Shown here: in pieces, positions 40,832 to 49,593 of the stretch
Position numbering within the stretch: position 1 is the stretch's first letter
How the letters are laid out: each line of letters begins with the position of its first letter
Assembly: GCA_017503325.1 (NCBI GenBank)
Contig: JAFVTI010000038.1
Coordinates: forward strand, 1 to 64,000
Reading direction: 5' to 3'
DNA from: Clostridia bacterium
Lineage (GTDB): Bacteria; Bacillota; Clostridia; Oscillospirales; CAG-272
DNA length: 64,000 nucleotides
Made by a program: the position numbers and the translations under genes
Notes under the pieces: generated by a model
Database searches by the model: none
What the model was told of the DNA's origin: nothing
Seen by the model: only the letters and a program-made list of their open reading frames with translations

Positions 40832-41935
40832 TTATCTTCTCGTGCCCTGCTTGAACATGGACAGCATGTCGTCCAGATCGTCATCGGTAGAGGTTGCCTT
40901 GGGAGCTTCCTTTACGATTGCCTTTGCGGGCTCGGTCTTGGGCTGCAGAGAGATCTTACCGGGGTTCTGGTTGTCGTCCTTCTTGTCAAAGCCGGTTGCG
41001 ATGATGGTGATCTTCATCTCATCCTCCAGCTCAGGATCAAAGCCAACACCCCAAATAACGCTCGCGTCGGGATGTGCCTCGTTGGCGATCATGGTGGATG
41101 CCAGATCCACGTCCTCCAGACCTACGTCGGGAGAAACCATAATGCTGATCAGAACACCGCGTGCGCCCTTGATAGAGGACTCGAGCAGCGGGCTGGAGAT
41201 AGCAGCGCGAGCTGCCTGCTCTGCCTTATCCTTACCGGTAGCGGAGCCGATACCCATATGTGCATAACCTGCATCCTTCATGATGGAAGTGACGTCAGCA
41301 AAGTCGAGGTTGATGAACAGGGATTCGTTGACCAGGTCGGAAACACTCTTTACGCCGCGATGCAGCACGTTGTCTGCGATCTCAAATGCGTTAGCCAGCG
41401 TGATTCTGGTGTCGGTCACCTGCTTGAGCTTCTCGTTGGGAATGACGATCAGAGAGTCTACGTACTGGCTCAGCTCGGCAATGCCTGCCTCTGCCTGTGC
41501 TGCTCTGCGTGCGCCCTCAAATGCGAAGGGCTTGGTTACGATACCAATGGTCAGAATGCCCATTTCGCGGGCTACGCGGGCTACGACGGGAGCTGCGCCC
41601 GTGCCGGTGCCGCCGCCCATACCTGCGGTTACGAATACCATATCGGTTCCCTGCAGGAACTTCTTAATATCATCAAGGGATTCCTCTGCTGCGCGTGCGC
41701 CGATCTGAGGATTGGAGCCTGCACCAAAGCCCTTGGTCAGCTTTTCGCCGATCACCAGCTGAAGACCTGCTTCGGATCTGCGAAGAGCCTGTCTGTCTGT
41801 GTTAATGGACACGAATTCCACACCGAGGATGTGGCTGCTGATCATTCTGTTGACAGCGTTGTTTCCGCCGCCGCCGACACCGACCACCTTAATATTGACG
41901 CCACAATCATAGGTATCGTCATGTTCAAAAGTCAT
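40832..41935 (-). CDS. ftsZ: Cell division protein FtsZ
   Basis: 367 residues. GTPase motifs are VVGVGGGGNNAVNRMI near 14, the tubulin signature GGGTGTGAAPV near 100, and TIGIVTKPFAFEG. The C-terminal peptide is DDLDDMLSMFKQGTRR. FtsZ polymerises at midcell to recruit the divisome. GGAGG is 8 nt before the ATG at 41935; an earlier in-frame ATG is out of register with it. It has its own promoter and is separated from ftsQ by about 195 bp without a gene. ftsA is absent. Confidence 0.97.
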   Translation of the reverse strand: MTFEHDDTYDCGVNIKVVGVGGGGNNAVNRMISSHILGVEFVSINTDRQALRRSEAGLQLVIGEKLTKGFGAGSNPQIGARAAEESLDDIKKFLQGTDMVFVTAGMGGGTGTGAAPVVARVAREMGILTIGIVTKPFAFEGARRAAQAEAGIAELSQYVDSLIVIPNEKLKQVTDTRITLANAFEIADNVLHRGVKSVSDLVNESLFINLDFADVTSIMKDAGYAHMGIGSATGKDKAEQAARAAISSPLLESSIKGARGVLISIMVSPDVGLEDVDLASTMIANEAHPDASVIWGVGFDPELEDEMKITIIATGFDKKDDNQNPGKISLQPKTEPAKAIVKEAPKATSTDDDLDDMLSMFKQGTRR

Positions 41936-42042
41936 GTTATTGCCCTCCCGAAAATTTATCATCATGTTTTTTTATTACATAAGTAAAAGCACAACACCTT
42001 GTGTCTTGCGGGCAAAATCAGCCCAACATATGCCTTATATAT

Positions 42043-42071
42043 ATAATATAACAAACTCTTAAATAATTCAA
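42043..42071 (-). promoter_or_regulatory. Promoter of ftsZ
   Basis: -35 TTGAAT (42071-42066), 17-bp spacer, -10 TATTAT (42048-42043), in the AT-rich gap between ftsQ and ftsZ. Confidence 0.65.
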
Positions 42072-42129
42072 GAGGTTTCGCAAAAATAATTGCAATAATT
42101 TATGAAAAATTCACAATTTTTCGTGCTCT

Positions 42130-43041
42130 TCAGGACCTTGGCTGATCAAGATCCCGGTCATTTGCGGGGTAAATGGAGCACTCGTCCTCGCCAAGCAGAA
42201 TGATATACTTCTGTTCGGGGTCGACCCCTGCTTCGGCAAGGATCTGCTCTGCTAAGGACAGCTTTTGCAAAAAATCCTGCTCGTCACGGACTCTGCCGAA
42301 ATCAATGCGGTATCTGCTGTCAAACGTCACGCGCACGTCGAATTTCTGCGAGAGATCCATACAAGTCAGCGTACCTGTCAGATCAGCATTTTCCACCCAG
42401 GAAAGAAACTCCGAAATGTAGGCAAAATCCTGCTCGGTCTTGGCGTTTTCCTCGGTCTCCTCCTCGCGGGTAAAGCGCAGTCTGCTGGCTCTTCCGGGCT
42501 CGGTCTCGTCCAGCACGGGAGCGGGAATGGCGATCTTGCAAAGCCCAAGCTCAGCAAATCTCTGCCCGTCGCGCGCTGCGTCAACCACGCGCAGATCCGC
42601 ACCGATGGCCAGCCAGCCGGTATGCGGCTTTCCGCCGATCTGCGTATCATAATAGAAATAATACAAGGGCGTCTCCTCTGTCACGCTGATGCGCAGCGTG
42701 GCGGGAAATTGATATTTCACCTCGGCACTCTCCAAGTAAAGAAGGTTGTCCATCAGCTTCTTTTCGGCGCGTCGCGGCATCAGGCTGAGCATCGGCGTCA
42801 TGGCGGACTTGTCCAGCGCATCCACAATCTCCTGCTCGGTATAATGCGACTGATTGGAGTCGATCTGCACGTCGAGAACGGGAAAGAGCGCCAGCACTAG
42901 CAAAACCACGGCCACAAGGGCGACAGCACCGCCGATCAGCGCTGTTTTTTTGGTGATGGCGGCCTTTTGCTCGGGGGTGTAATTTTTATGCGGGATCGCA
43001 TCAAGCAAGGCATCCCTGAATTTCTGCAGCTTTTCCTTCAT
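42130..43041 (-). CDS. ftsQ: Cell division protein FtsQ/DivIB
   Basis: 303 residues. Cytoplasmic N terminus (about 1-33), one membrane helix (about 34-55), then a POTRA domain (about 55-125: DVQIDSNQSHYTEQEIVDAL) and a FtsQ/DivIB beta domain (about 130-280). It links early and late divisome proteins. The first four bases overlap the murG stop. Longer than typical E. coli FtsQ, close to B. subtilis DivIB. Confidence 0.85.
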   Translation of the reverse strand: MKEKLQKFRDALLDAIPHKNYTPEQKAAITKKTALIGGAVALVAVVLLVLALFPVLDVQIDSNQSHYTEQEIVDALDKSAMTPMLSLMPRRAEKKLMDNLLYLESAEVKYQFPATLRISVTEETPLYYFYYDTQIGGKPHTGWLAIGADLRVVDAARDGQRFAELGLCKIAIPAPVLDETEPGRASRLRFTREEETEENAKTEQDFAYISEFLSWVENADLTGTLTCMDLSQKFDVRVTFDSRYRIDFGRVRDEQDFLQKLSLAEQILAEAGVDPEQKYIILLGEDECSIYPANDRDLDQPRS

Positions 43042-44177
43042 GCGCGGGGCTCCTTCTTTTCAAGCAACGCCTCAACCTCTGCAAGGATCTTTTGGTTTGC
43101 ATCCGCGCAGGCAAAGGCTGCGATGCGCTCGCGCATCTCGGTTCTCTTTTGTTCGTTTGAAAGCAGCTGCTCGACGCGCGCCTGCAGACCGCCGTCCGCA
43201 TATTCGCTCTCACGCGCATACACGGCAGCACCCGCGTCGCCAAGTGCCTTGGCGTTCTTGTACTGGTGATCGTTTGCCACGTTGGGAGACGGGATCAAAA
43301 TGGCCGCCTTACGCATCAGCGCAAGCTCGGAGACCGTCATGGCACCTGCGCGGGAAATGACGATATCCGCTGCCGCCATTTGTACGGGCATATCGTAAAT
43401 ATACTCCGAAACGCGCACGTTGGGCAGCTTATCAAGCCCGGTCTTGGCGTATTTTTCTTTATATTCTCCGAAATAGTCCTTGCCCGTAGCCGTCACGAAC
43501 AGCACGTCTGGATTCTTTTTGGCCATGCTTTCGATCATTTCAAAGACGTAGCGATTGACCATCATGGCGCCTCGGCTGCCGCCGAAGGCCAAAACCGTAT
43601 AGCGAAACTTTCCGTCTGCGTCGATCTTTCTTCTCGCCTCTGCGCGATCGCACGCGTGAAAGCCGTGCAGCAAGGGGTTGCCGACCACGCTTGTTTTTTC
43701 GGGACGGTCGAACAGCTCTGCCGCCTCGGAGAAATTGACCAGGATGCGATCCACCTTGTCCCTGACCTGCATCAAGGCCTTTCCGGGAAGTGCATTGGAT
43801 TCATGCACCAGGGTGGGCACGCCCATGCGTGCGCCTGCCGCCAACAGCGGCCAGCTGGCATATCCGCCCGTGCCGATGATGATATCGGGCTTGAAATCGC
43901 GGATCAGCTTTTTGGCTTGGGATTGCGACCGGAGCATCAGGTATGCCGTGCGCAGGTTGCCCGGATGGAACACGGGCGAGCGCAAGCCGCAGATATCGAT
44001 CGAATAATACTCGCTGTAGCGCGTACGCGACAAAAGCTCCTCTGCCTTATCCGAGCGTTCGGTGGATGCGGCAAAGGCGACGTGTGCCTCGGGATATTTC
44101 TTTTTTATGGTGTCAGCTATGGCGATGGCAGGGTTTACATGCCCTGCCGTACCGCCACCGGTCATTAAAACGTTCAT
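43038..44177 (-). CDS. murG: UDP-GlcNAc:lipid I N-acetylglucosaminyltransferase MurG
   Basis: 379 residues from the ATG 6 nt after GGAG; a longer frame extends upstream but overlaps ftsW and lacks support. N-terminal VLMTGGGTAGHVNPAIAIAD, IIGTGGYASWPLL, VHESNALPGK, and FGGSRGA with the nucleotide-binding loop. It makes lipid II at the inner membrane face. 13 nt follow ftsW; overlaps ftsQ by 4 nt. Confidence 0.95.
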   Translation of the reverse strand: MNVLMTGGGTAGHVNPAIAIADTIKKKYPEAHVAFAASTERSDKAEELLSRTRYSEYYSIDICGLRSPVFHPGNLRTAYLMLRSQSQAKKLIRDFKPDIIIGTGGYASWPLLAAGARMGVPTLVHESNALPGKALMQVRDKVDRILVNFSEAAELFDRPEKTSVVGNPLLHGFHACDRAEARRKIDADGKFRYTVLAFGGSRGAMMVNRYVFEMIESMAKKNPDVLFVTATGKDYFGEYKEKYAKTGLDKLPNVRVSEYIYDMPVQMAAADIVISRAGAMTVSELALMRKAAILIPSPNVANDHQYKNAKALGDAGAAVYARESEYADGGLQARVEQLLSNEQKRTEMRERIAAFACADANQKILAEVEALLEKKEPRA

Positions 44178-44190
44178 ACGTGTCTCCCAG

Positions 44191-45477
44191 TTACTTTTTC
44201 TGATAGGAATAACGTGAAATGGATAAAATGATGCCCATCTCGAAGATCTGCAAGGCAAGCGCCGTGCCGCCCGACGAGAAGAAGGGCAACGAAATGCCCG
44301 TGTTGGGCATGGAATTGGTCACCACCGCGATATTGAGGATGGTTTGCAGCGCGACCTTGGTGGTAAGTCCGTACACGGTCAGTGCACAGAATTTATCGGG
44401 CGCGTTTGCCGCGATCTTGTAGCCACGCCATACCAGCATGACCACAAGTGCCATCAGGATCAGCACGCCCAGCATGCCAAGCTCCTCGCAAAGGATGGTA
44501 AAGATAAAGTCGTTCTGCGGCTGCGAAACATAGCCGTATTTCTGCTGGCTCATGCCAAGACCGCGACCGAAAAATCCGCCCGATCCGATGGCGTAAAGCC
44601 CCTGCAGCGTCTGCCAGGCCTCGCCCAGCGGGTCAACCTTGTCAATATTGATCCAGGTATCGATTCTCTGTCTTGCGTAATCCGATACCAGAAGCACGCC
44701 GCCCACGACCGTGACGCCCGCAGCACCGATGACTGCGAACCACCGCAGCTTTGTGCCTCCCAGATACATGACTACGATGCCAAGCACACCGAGGATAATC
44801 AGACCCGAGAGGTGCTTTTCCAGCATGACAAGGCCGCAGATAATGCCGATGATGACCACGGGGCCAAGCACGCCGTAAGTAAAGTGCCCGCCGAATTTCT
44901 GCACCGTGTTGATCTGCTTCTGATATTTGGACATAAACAGCGAAAGGAACATAATCAGCGCCATTTTTGCAATTTCCGAGGGCTGAATGGTGATGCTGCC
45001 GATCGCGATCCAGCGGTTTGCACCGCCGAATACCGTACCGCTGACCAGTACCGCCAAAAGCAGCACGACCGATCCGGCGTACGCGCAGATGGCAAAGAAT
45101 TTCCAGAACCAGGGGCGCGCCATAAGCACAAAGGGTGCGGTGGCGGCCACGGCCAGCACCAGATACATCACGTGTTTTTTGATAAAGTAGGTGGAATCCC
45201 CGTGGTACTGCGCCGCGTAGATTGAGCTTGCGCTGTACGCCATGATCACACCGTAGAGGATGAGTCCCAGCACGATCAGGAAAAACCACACGTCAATGCC
45301 GCCGCGCGTCAGCACGCCCGGCTCGGGCAGAGGCTCACCGTGAATCTTTCTTTGATAGATCGGATCCTCCGGCTCTAAGATTGCATCCTGCTTTTGGTTG
45401 ATACGGTCTGTCACTTCCCCGCCCTTCAGGCGCAGGGCACGCTTGAAGCGCTCCCAATAAACCCGATGCTTTTTCAC
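44191..45477 (-). CDS. ftsW: Peptidoglycan polymerase FtsW (SEDS family)
   Basis: 428 residues, GTG start preceded by GGAGG at 7 nt. A cytoplasmic N terminus of about 60 residues rich in Arg, Lys and Glu is longer than usual. About ten membrane segments follow, with SEDS motifs NRWIAIGSITIQPSEIAKMALI and GGFFGRGLGMSQQKYGYVSQPQNDFIFTI, plus SLPFFSSGGTAL near the end. Septal glycan polymerase working with the PBP SpoVD/FtsI partner. Upstream mraY is adjacent, so murD is missing from its usual place. Confidence 0.93.
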   Translation of the reverse strand: MKKHRVYWERFKRALRLKGGEVTDRINQKQDAILEPEDPIYQRKIHGEPLPEPGVLTRGGIDVWFFLIVLGLILYGVIMAYSASSIYAAQYHGDSTYFIKKHVMYLVLAVAATAPFVLMARPWFWKFFAICAYAGSVVLLLAVLVSGTVFGGANRWIAIGSITIQPSEIAKMALIMFLSLFMSKYQKQINTVQKFGGHFTYGVLGPVVIIGIICGLVMLEKHLSGLIILGVLGIVVMYLGGTKLRWFAVIGAAGVTVVGGVLLVSDYARQRIDTWINIDKVDPLGEAWQTLQGLYAIGSGGFFGRGLGMSQQKYGYVSQPQNDFIFTILCEELGMLGVLILMALVVMLVWRGYKIAANAPDKFCALTVYGLTTKVALQTILNIAVVTNSMPNTGISLPFFSSGGTALALQIFEMGIILSISRYSYQKK

Positions 45478-45518
45478 GGTCTCACCTCCTTTTCAAAATG
45501 ACAAATTCTATCGATCGA

Positions 45519-46562
45519 TCAGAAAATTACGATCAGGGATGCAATGACGCAAAGCATTGCGGTAACGGCGCTGAACACTGCCACGATCTTTTTCTCGCTC
45601 CAGCCGCACTTTTCAAAATGATGGTGCAGGGGTGCCATCTTGAACAGCCGCTTGCCGTGCGTCAGCTTGAAATACAGAATCTGGAACAGGCTGGACAGCA
45701 TTTCGACAATATACACAAAGCCTGCCACGATGACTGCGACCTCCATGTGCGCCATAAACGCGCAGCCCATCAGCACACCGCCGATGAACAGCGAGCCCGT
45801 GTCACCCATAAACACGCGTGCGGGGTGATGGTTATAGATTAGGAATGCGCACACAGCTCCGAGCAGCGCGGCAGAAATCGCACCCAGCATACCGTCGCCG
45901 CCAATGACTGCCATCACGGCCAAGAACAGCGACACAACGGCGGTGATGCTGCCTGCAAGGCCGTCGATGCCGTCGGTCAGATTGGTGGCGTTGACAAAGC
46001 CCGCTATGATAATGATATAGACGGGATATGCAAGCCAGCCAAGCTTGATGGTAATCTCGGTAAACGGAATGACGAGATCGGTGGAAAGGTTGCCCGTAAT
46101 AGCCATCATAGCCACGTAAGCACCGGCAAACACCAGCTGAAGCAGCAGCTTTTGCCAGGCGGTCAGGCCCTGATTCTGCTTTTTGAGCAGCTTGCAGTAG
46201 TCATCGATAAAGCCGATGGCCGCATTGCACACACCAAGCAGCAGCGCAAGCGCCATGGGAATGAGTGCCTTGGATTGTGCAGCGCCTGCCTTGATCAGGT
46301 AAATCACCGAAAAGGCGGCCAGCACCAAAAGAAACGGCGGGATAAAGCCAATACCGCCCATGGTGGGTGTTCCTTGCTTATTTCCGTGCCAGGCGGGTCC
46401 CAGCTCATAGATGGTCTGACCGATCTTTTTTGCACGCAGCACAGGGATCAGAAAATACAGCACCAACGCGCTGATGCCAAACACCGCAAGGGCAATGATC
46501 AACGCCTCTGCCGCAATGGCGGCCTGCTCGCTCATTTCCACACCAAATAATCTCAAAAGCAT
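45519..46562 (-). CDS. mraY: Phospho-MurNAc-pentapeptide translocase MraY
   Basis: 347 residues, about ten membrane helices. Motifs are HGNKQGTPTMGG, GFIDDYCKLLKKQNQGL with the Asp pair, NATNLTDGIDGLA, VFMGDTGSLFIGG and HHHFEKCG. It transfers phospho-MurNAc-pentapeptide to undecaprenyl phosphate, giving lipid I. GGAG is 6 nt before the ATG. It follows murF by 16 nt. Confidence 0.96.
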   Translation of the reverse strand: MLLRLFGVEMSEQAAIAAEALIIALAVFGISALVLYFLIPVLRAKKIGQTIYELGPAWHGNKQGTPTMGGIGFIPPFLLVLAAFSVIYLIKAGAAQSKALIPMALALLLGVCNAAIGFIDDYCKLLKKQNQGLTAWQKLLLQLVFAGAYVAMMAITGNLSTDLVIPFTEITIKLGWLAYPVYIIIIAGFVNATNLTDGIDGLAGSITAVVSLFLAVMAVIGGDGMLGAISAALLGAVCAFLIYNHHPARVFMGDTGSLFIGGVLMGCAFMAHMEVAVIVAGFVYIVEMLSSLFQILYFKLTHGKRLFKMAPLHHHFEKCGWSEKKIVAVFSAVTAMLCVIASLIVIF

Positions 46563-46578
46563 TTCCGTCTCCCTTATC

Positions 46579-48012
46579 TTACGCGTTCAAGCGTCGTTTT
46601 ACAATGTCATAGATCTCTTCAAGTCTGACGCCTCTGCTTGCCTTGAGCAGCAGCGCGTCTTTTTCCTTGAGCATTTCACAAAGCTGTGCGGCAGCCTGCT
46701 CCTTTGCCTTCTCTCCCGTATAGGAATATACCGTGCATCCGCCGCGCTCCCGCGCGCCCTTTGCAATGTACTCGCCAAGAGAGCCAACCGTGATCAGCAC
46801 GTCAACCGTCTCTGCCGCAAGCGCGCCTACCTGTCCGTGCAGCTGCTCGGTAGTCTTGCCAAGCTCCAGCATATCGCCAAGCAGCGCGATGCGTCTGCCC
46901 TGTGCACGCAGCTCACCAAGCGTTTGCAGCGCGGCTCTCATGGACTCGGGGCTTGCGTTATAGCAATCGCACAGCAGCGTCACGCCGCCGACCTGCTCGA
47001 TCTGCTGGCGCATGGGCATGCCTTGATAATCCAGAATGCCCGCACGGATCTCTGCATCGGGCAGATGAAAGATCTTGCCGGTCACAGCCGCAAACATGGC
47101 CGCCATGACCATATGCTTGCCAATTGCAGGCACGCGCACGTCGGTGCGCACCTCGTGCTTCGTGTGCAGATCAAATACGGTATATCCATCCTGTGTATAG
47201 CGAATATTCTCGGCACGCACGTCCGCCTCGGGATTGTCGATGCCGATATAGACCGTGCGTCTGCCCTCTGCTCTCTTGCCCGCCAGCAGCGGCTCATCTG
47301 CGTTGAGCAGTAAAAATCCGCCGTGACGCAAGCCGTCCGCCACCTCCAGCTTGGCTGCCGCGATGTTCTCGCGCGTGCCCAGATGCTCAAGGTGCGAGCT
47401 GCCCACGTTGGTGATCATGGCCACAAAGGGGCATGCGGTGCGGCTCATGCGGGAAATTTCCCCGCGTGCGCTCATGCCCATCTCCAGCACGGCTGCGCGG
47501 TGATGCGCACCCGCCTGCATCAGCGACATGGGCATGCCGATCTCGCTGTTGAAGTTGCCTGCAGCCGCATACAGATTCAGCTCACGACGCAGCACGGCCG
47601 CCACCATTTCCTTGGTGGTGGTCTTTCCTACGCTGCCCGTAATGGCAACCGTTTTCATGGGATCGTTTTGTCCGAATTTTTCAATTCTGTAGCTCTTTGC
47701 CAGTTGGCAAAAGGCAGCCACACTGTCCTCTACCACAGCCGCGCCCACGCTCTGGGCGCAAATATCCTGCGGCACGTACTCGCACAGAATGCATCTGCAT
47801 CCCGCCGCGATGGCCTGCCCGATATAGTCGTGTCCGTCCACGCGCTCGCCGCGAATGGCAACGAACATAGTATCCTTATCCGCTTCTCTGGAGTCGGTGC
47901 AAATATATGAAAACTCCACGCCTGCGCTGCCCGTAAAATCATACAGCTCGCCACCGCAATACGCTGCCGCTTGCCCAAGCTTCATGGGCTGCATACCAAG
48001 CTTGATCTTCAT
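46579..48012 (-). CDS. murF: UDP-MurNAc-tripeptide:D-Ala-D-Ala ligase MurF
   Basis: 477 residues. Mur ligase ATP loop VAITGSVGKTTTKEMVAAVL near 105, YAAAGNFNSEIGMPMSL, VLEMGMSARGEI and ITNVGSSHLEHLG are MurF-typical. It adds D-Ala-D-Ala to UDP-MurNAc-tripeptide. The longer frame upstream overlaps murE and is not used; the ATG at 48012 starts 7 nt after the murE stop, with GGAG at the end of murE. Confidence 0.94.
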   Translation of the reverse strand: MKIKLGMQPMKLGQAAAYCGGELYDFTGSAGVEFSYICTDSREADKDTMFVAIRGERVDGHDYIGQAIAAGCRCILCEYVPQDICAQSVGAAVVEDSVAAFCQLAKSYRIEKFGQNDPMKTVAITGSVGKTTTKEMVAAVLRRELNLYAAAGNFNSEIGMPMSLMQAGAHHRAAVLEMGMSARGEISRMSRTACPFVAMITNVGSSHLEHLGTRENIAAAKLEVADGLRHGGFLLLNADEPLLAGKRAEGRRTVYIGIDNPEADVRAENIRYTQDGYTVFDLHTKHEVRTDVRVPAIGKHMVMAAMFAAVTGKIFHLPDAEIRAGILDYQGMPMRQQIEQVGGVTLLCDCYNASPESMRAALQTLGELRAQGRRIALLGDMLELGKTTEQLHGQVGALAAETVDVLITVGSLGEYIAKGARERGGCTVYSYTGEKAKEQAAAQLCEMLKEKDALLLKASRGVRLEEIYDIVKRRLNA

Positions 48013-48019
48013 ATTCCGC

Positions 48020-49537
48020 TCACTCTCCTTTTCGTATATCCTCTTGGGTGCTCCCGCGACGTTCCGCCACCGCTTGTGCCACGATGGCCCGCTCGTCAAA
48101 CGGAAGTCTTTGGTTTTCCTTGATCTCGTATGTTTCGTGACCCTTGCCCGCAAGCAGAATGACGTCTCCCCTTCTTGCGTGTGCGATCACGTGTCGGATC
48201 GCCTCCCGCCTGTCACGGATGACGCGATAATGCGCCCGCCTGTCAACGCCCTTGATGATATCCGCTATAATATCCGAGGTCTGCTCGCCTCGGCTGTTAT
48301 CCGCTGTAATGACCGTGTAATCGGCATATCTTGACGCGATCTGCCCCATCTGTGCGCGCTTGCCGCGATCTCGATCTCCACCGCAGCCAAACACCAGCAC
48401 CACGCGCTGCGCGCGCATTTTCATGCGCTGCACCGCCTTGAGAAGATTCTCCAGTGCGTCAGGCGTGTGCGCATAGTCGATAAACACCGAGCAATCCATA
48501 TCGGCAGGCAGGGCCACGCGCTCCATGCGCCCCGGGATGGGCTGCACCAAGGGCATAACGTCCTTGATCTTGTGCGCCTTGACGCCAAGCAGCATGGCAG
48601 CCGCCACAGCTTCAACGGAATTGATCACGCCAAACAATCCGCCGATCGGACATCCGATGCGCACGCGTGCGTTGGGCGAGACCAGATTGTACGAAACGCC
48701 CGAAAAGCTCATGCCGATCTCCTCGGGATAATAGTCCGCCTGCTTGCTTCTTACCGAGCAGGTATAGATTCCGTCGGGGCGGATGGTGCGCAGCGTTGCA
48801 AGCTTGGCATCGTCCACGTTGAGCAAGATCCGCTCGCTTTGCTCGATCAGCTTTTTCTTGGCTGCAAAGTAGGCCTCTTGCGTGCCGTGAAAATCCAGAT
48901 GATCACGCGTCACGTTTGTAAAAATGCCAAGGTCAAATCGGATGGGAGCGCACCGTTGCATGCAAAGCGCATGTGAGGTGACCTCCATGACCACGATCTT
49001 GGCCCCCTGCCCTGCCATCTTTGCAAGCATAGGGTACAGCACCTCGGGATCGGGGGTGGTCATATTGGCGGTCGTGCTCTCGTCCTTGGGGAAAATACCC
49101 TCGGGCCCCTCGCACTTGACCGTGCCGATCAGTCCGCACGGAATTTGTGCCGCGCGCAAAAGCTCGTACAAAATCCAGGAGACCGAGGTTTTGCCGTTGG
49201 TGCCCGTCACGCCCACAAAGCGCATTTTGCAGGAGGGCTTACCGCACCACGCGTCCATCAGCTGCGCGATGGCCAGTCTGGTATCGGGAACACGCAGCGC
49301 AAATAAACCGCTCGGGATCTCTCCCTCGTAATCCTCAGCCACGACGGCTGCGCATGCGCCGCGATCGGCTGCGTCCTGCAGGTATGCATGACCGTCGGTT
49401 TTTGTCCCCTTCAGGCAGACGAACAGCTCCCCGTCCGTCAGCTTGCCAGAATCTGTGCAGATGCCGCATACCTCGATTTTCTCTGCACCCGCGGGGCAAT
49501 CCAGCCCCGCTGCTTCACATAATGACGAAAGAATCAT
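48020..49537 (-). CDS. murE: UDP-MurNAc-dipeptide:amino acid ligase MurE (cluster copy)
   Basis: 505 residues. ATP loop VGVTGTNGKTSVSWILYEL near 110, MEVTSHALCMQRC, TNVTRDHLDFHGT, YFAAKKKLI and DYAHTPDALENLL. The substrate-selecting motif reads DNSRGE, close to the DNPR of meso-DAP-adding enzymes, so DAP is the likely third residue. It follows spoVD by 56 nt with GGAGG 5 nt before the start. A paralogue at 37774-39243 has a different motif. Confidence 0.93.
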   Translation of the reverse strand: MILSSLCEAAGLDCPAGAEKIEVCGICTDSGKLTDGELFVCLKGTKTDGHAYLQDAADRGACAAVVAEDYEGEIPSGLFALRVPDTRLAIAQLMDAWCGKPSCKMRFVGVTGTNGKTSVSWILYELLRAAQIPCGLIGTVKCEGPEGIFPKDESTTANMTTPDPEVLYPMLAKMAGQGAKIVVMEVTSHALCMQRCAPIRFDLGIFTNVTRDHLDFHGTQEAYFAAKKKLIEQSERILLNVDDAKLATLRTIRPDGIYTCSVRSKQADYYPEEIGMSFSGVSYNLVSPNARVRIGCPIGGLFGVINSVEAVAAAMLLGVKAHKIKDVMPLVQPIPGRMERVALPADMDCSVFIDYAHTPDALENLLKAVQRMKMRAQRVVLVFGCGGDRDRGKRAQMGQIASRYADYTVITADNSRGEQTSDIIADIIKGVDRRAHYRVIRDRREAIRHVIAHARRGDVILLAGKGHETYEIKENQRLPFDERAIVAQAVAERRGSTQEDIRKGE

Positions 49538-49593
49538 GAAAGCCTCCGAAAATTTTCTCTTTTGGCTTCCTGTTCTTTGAACTTACTCTATTT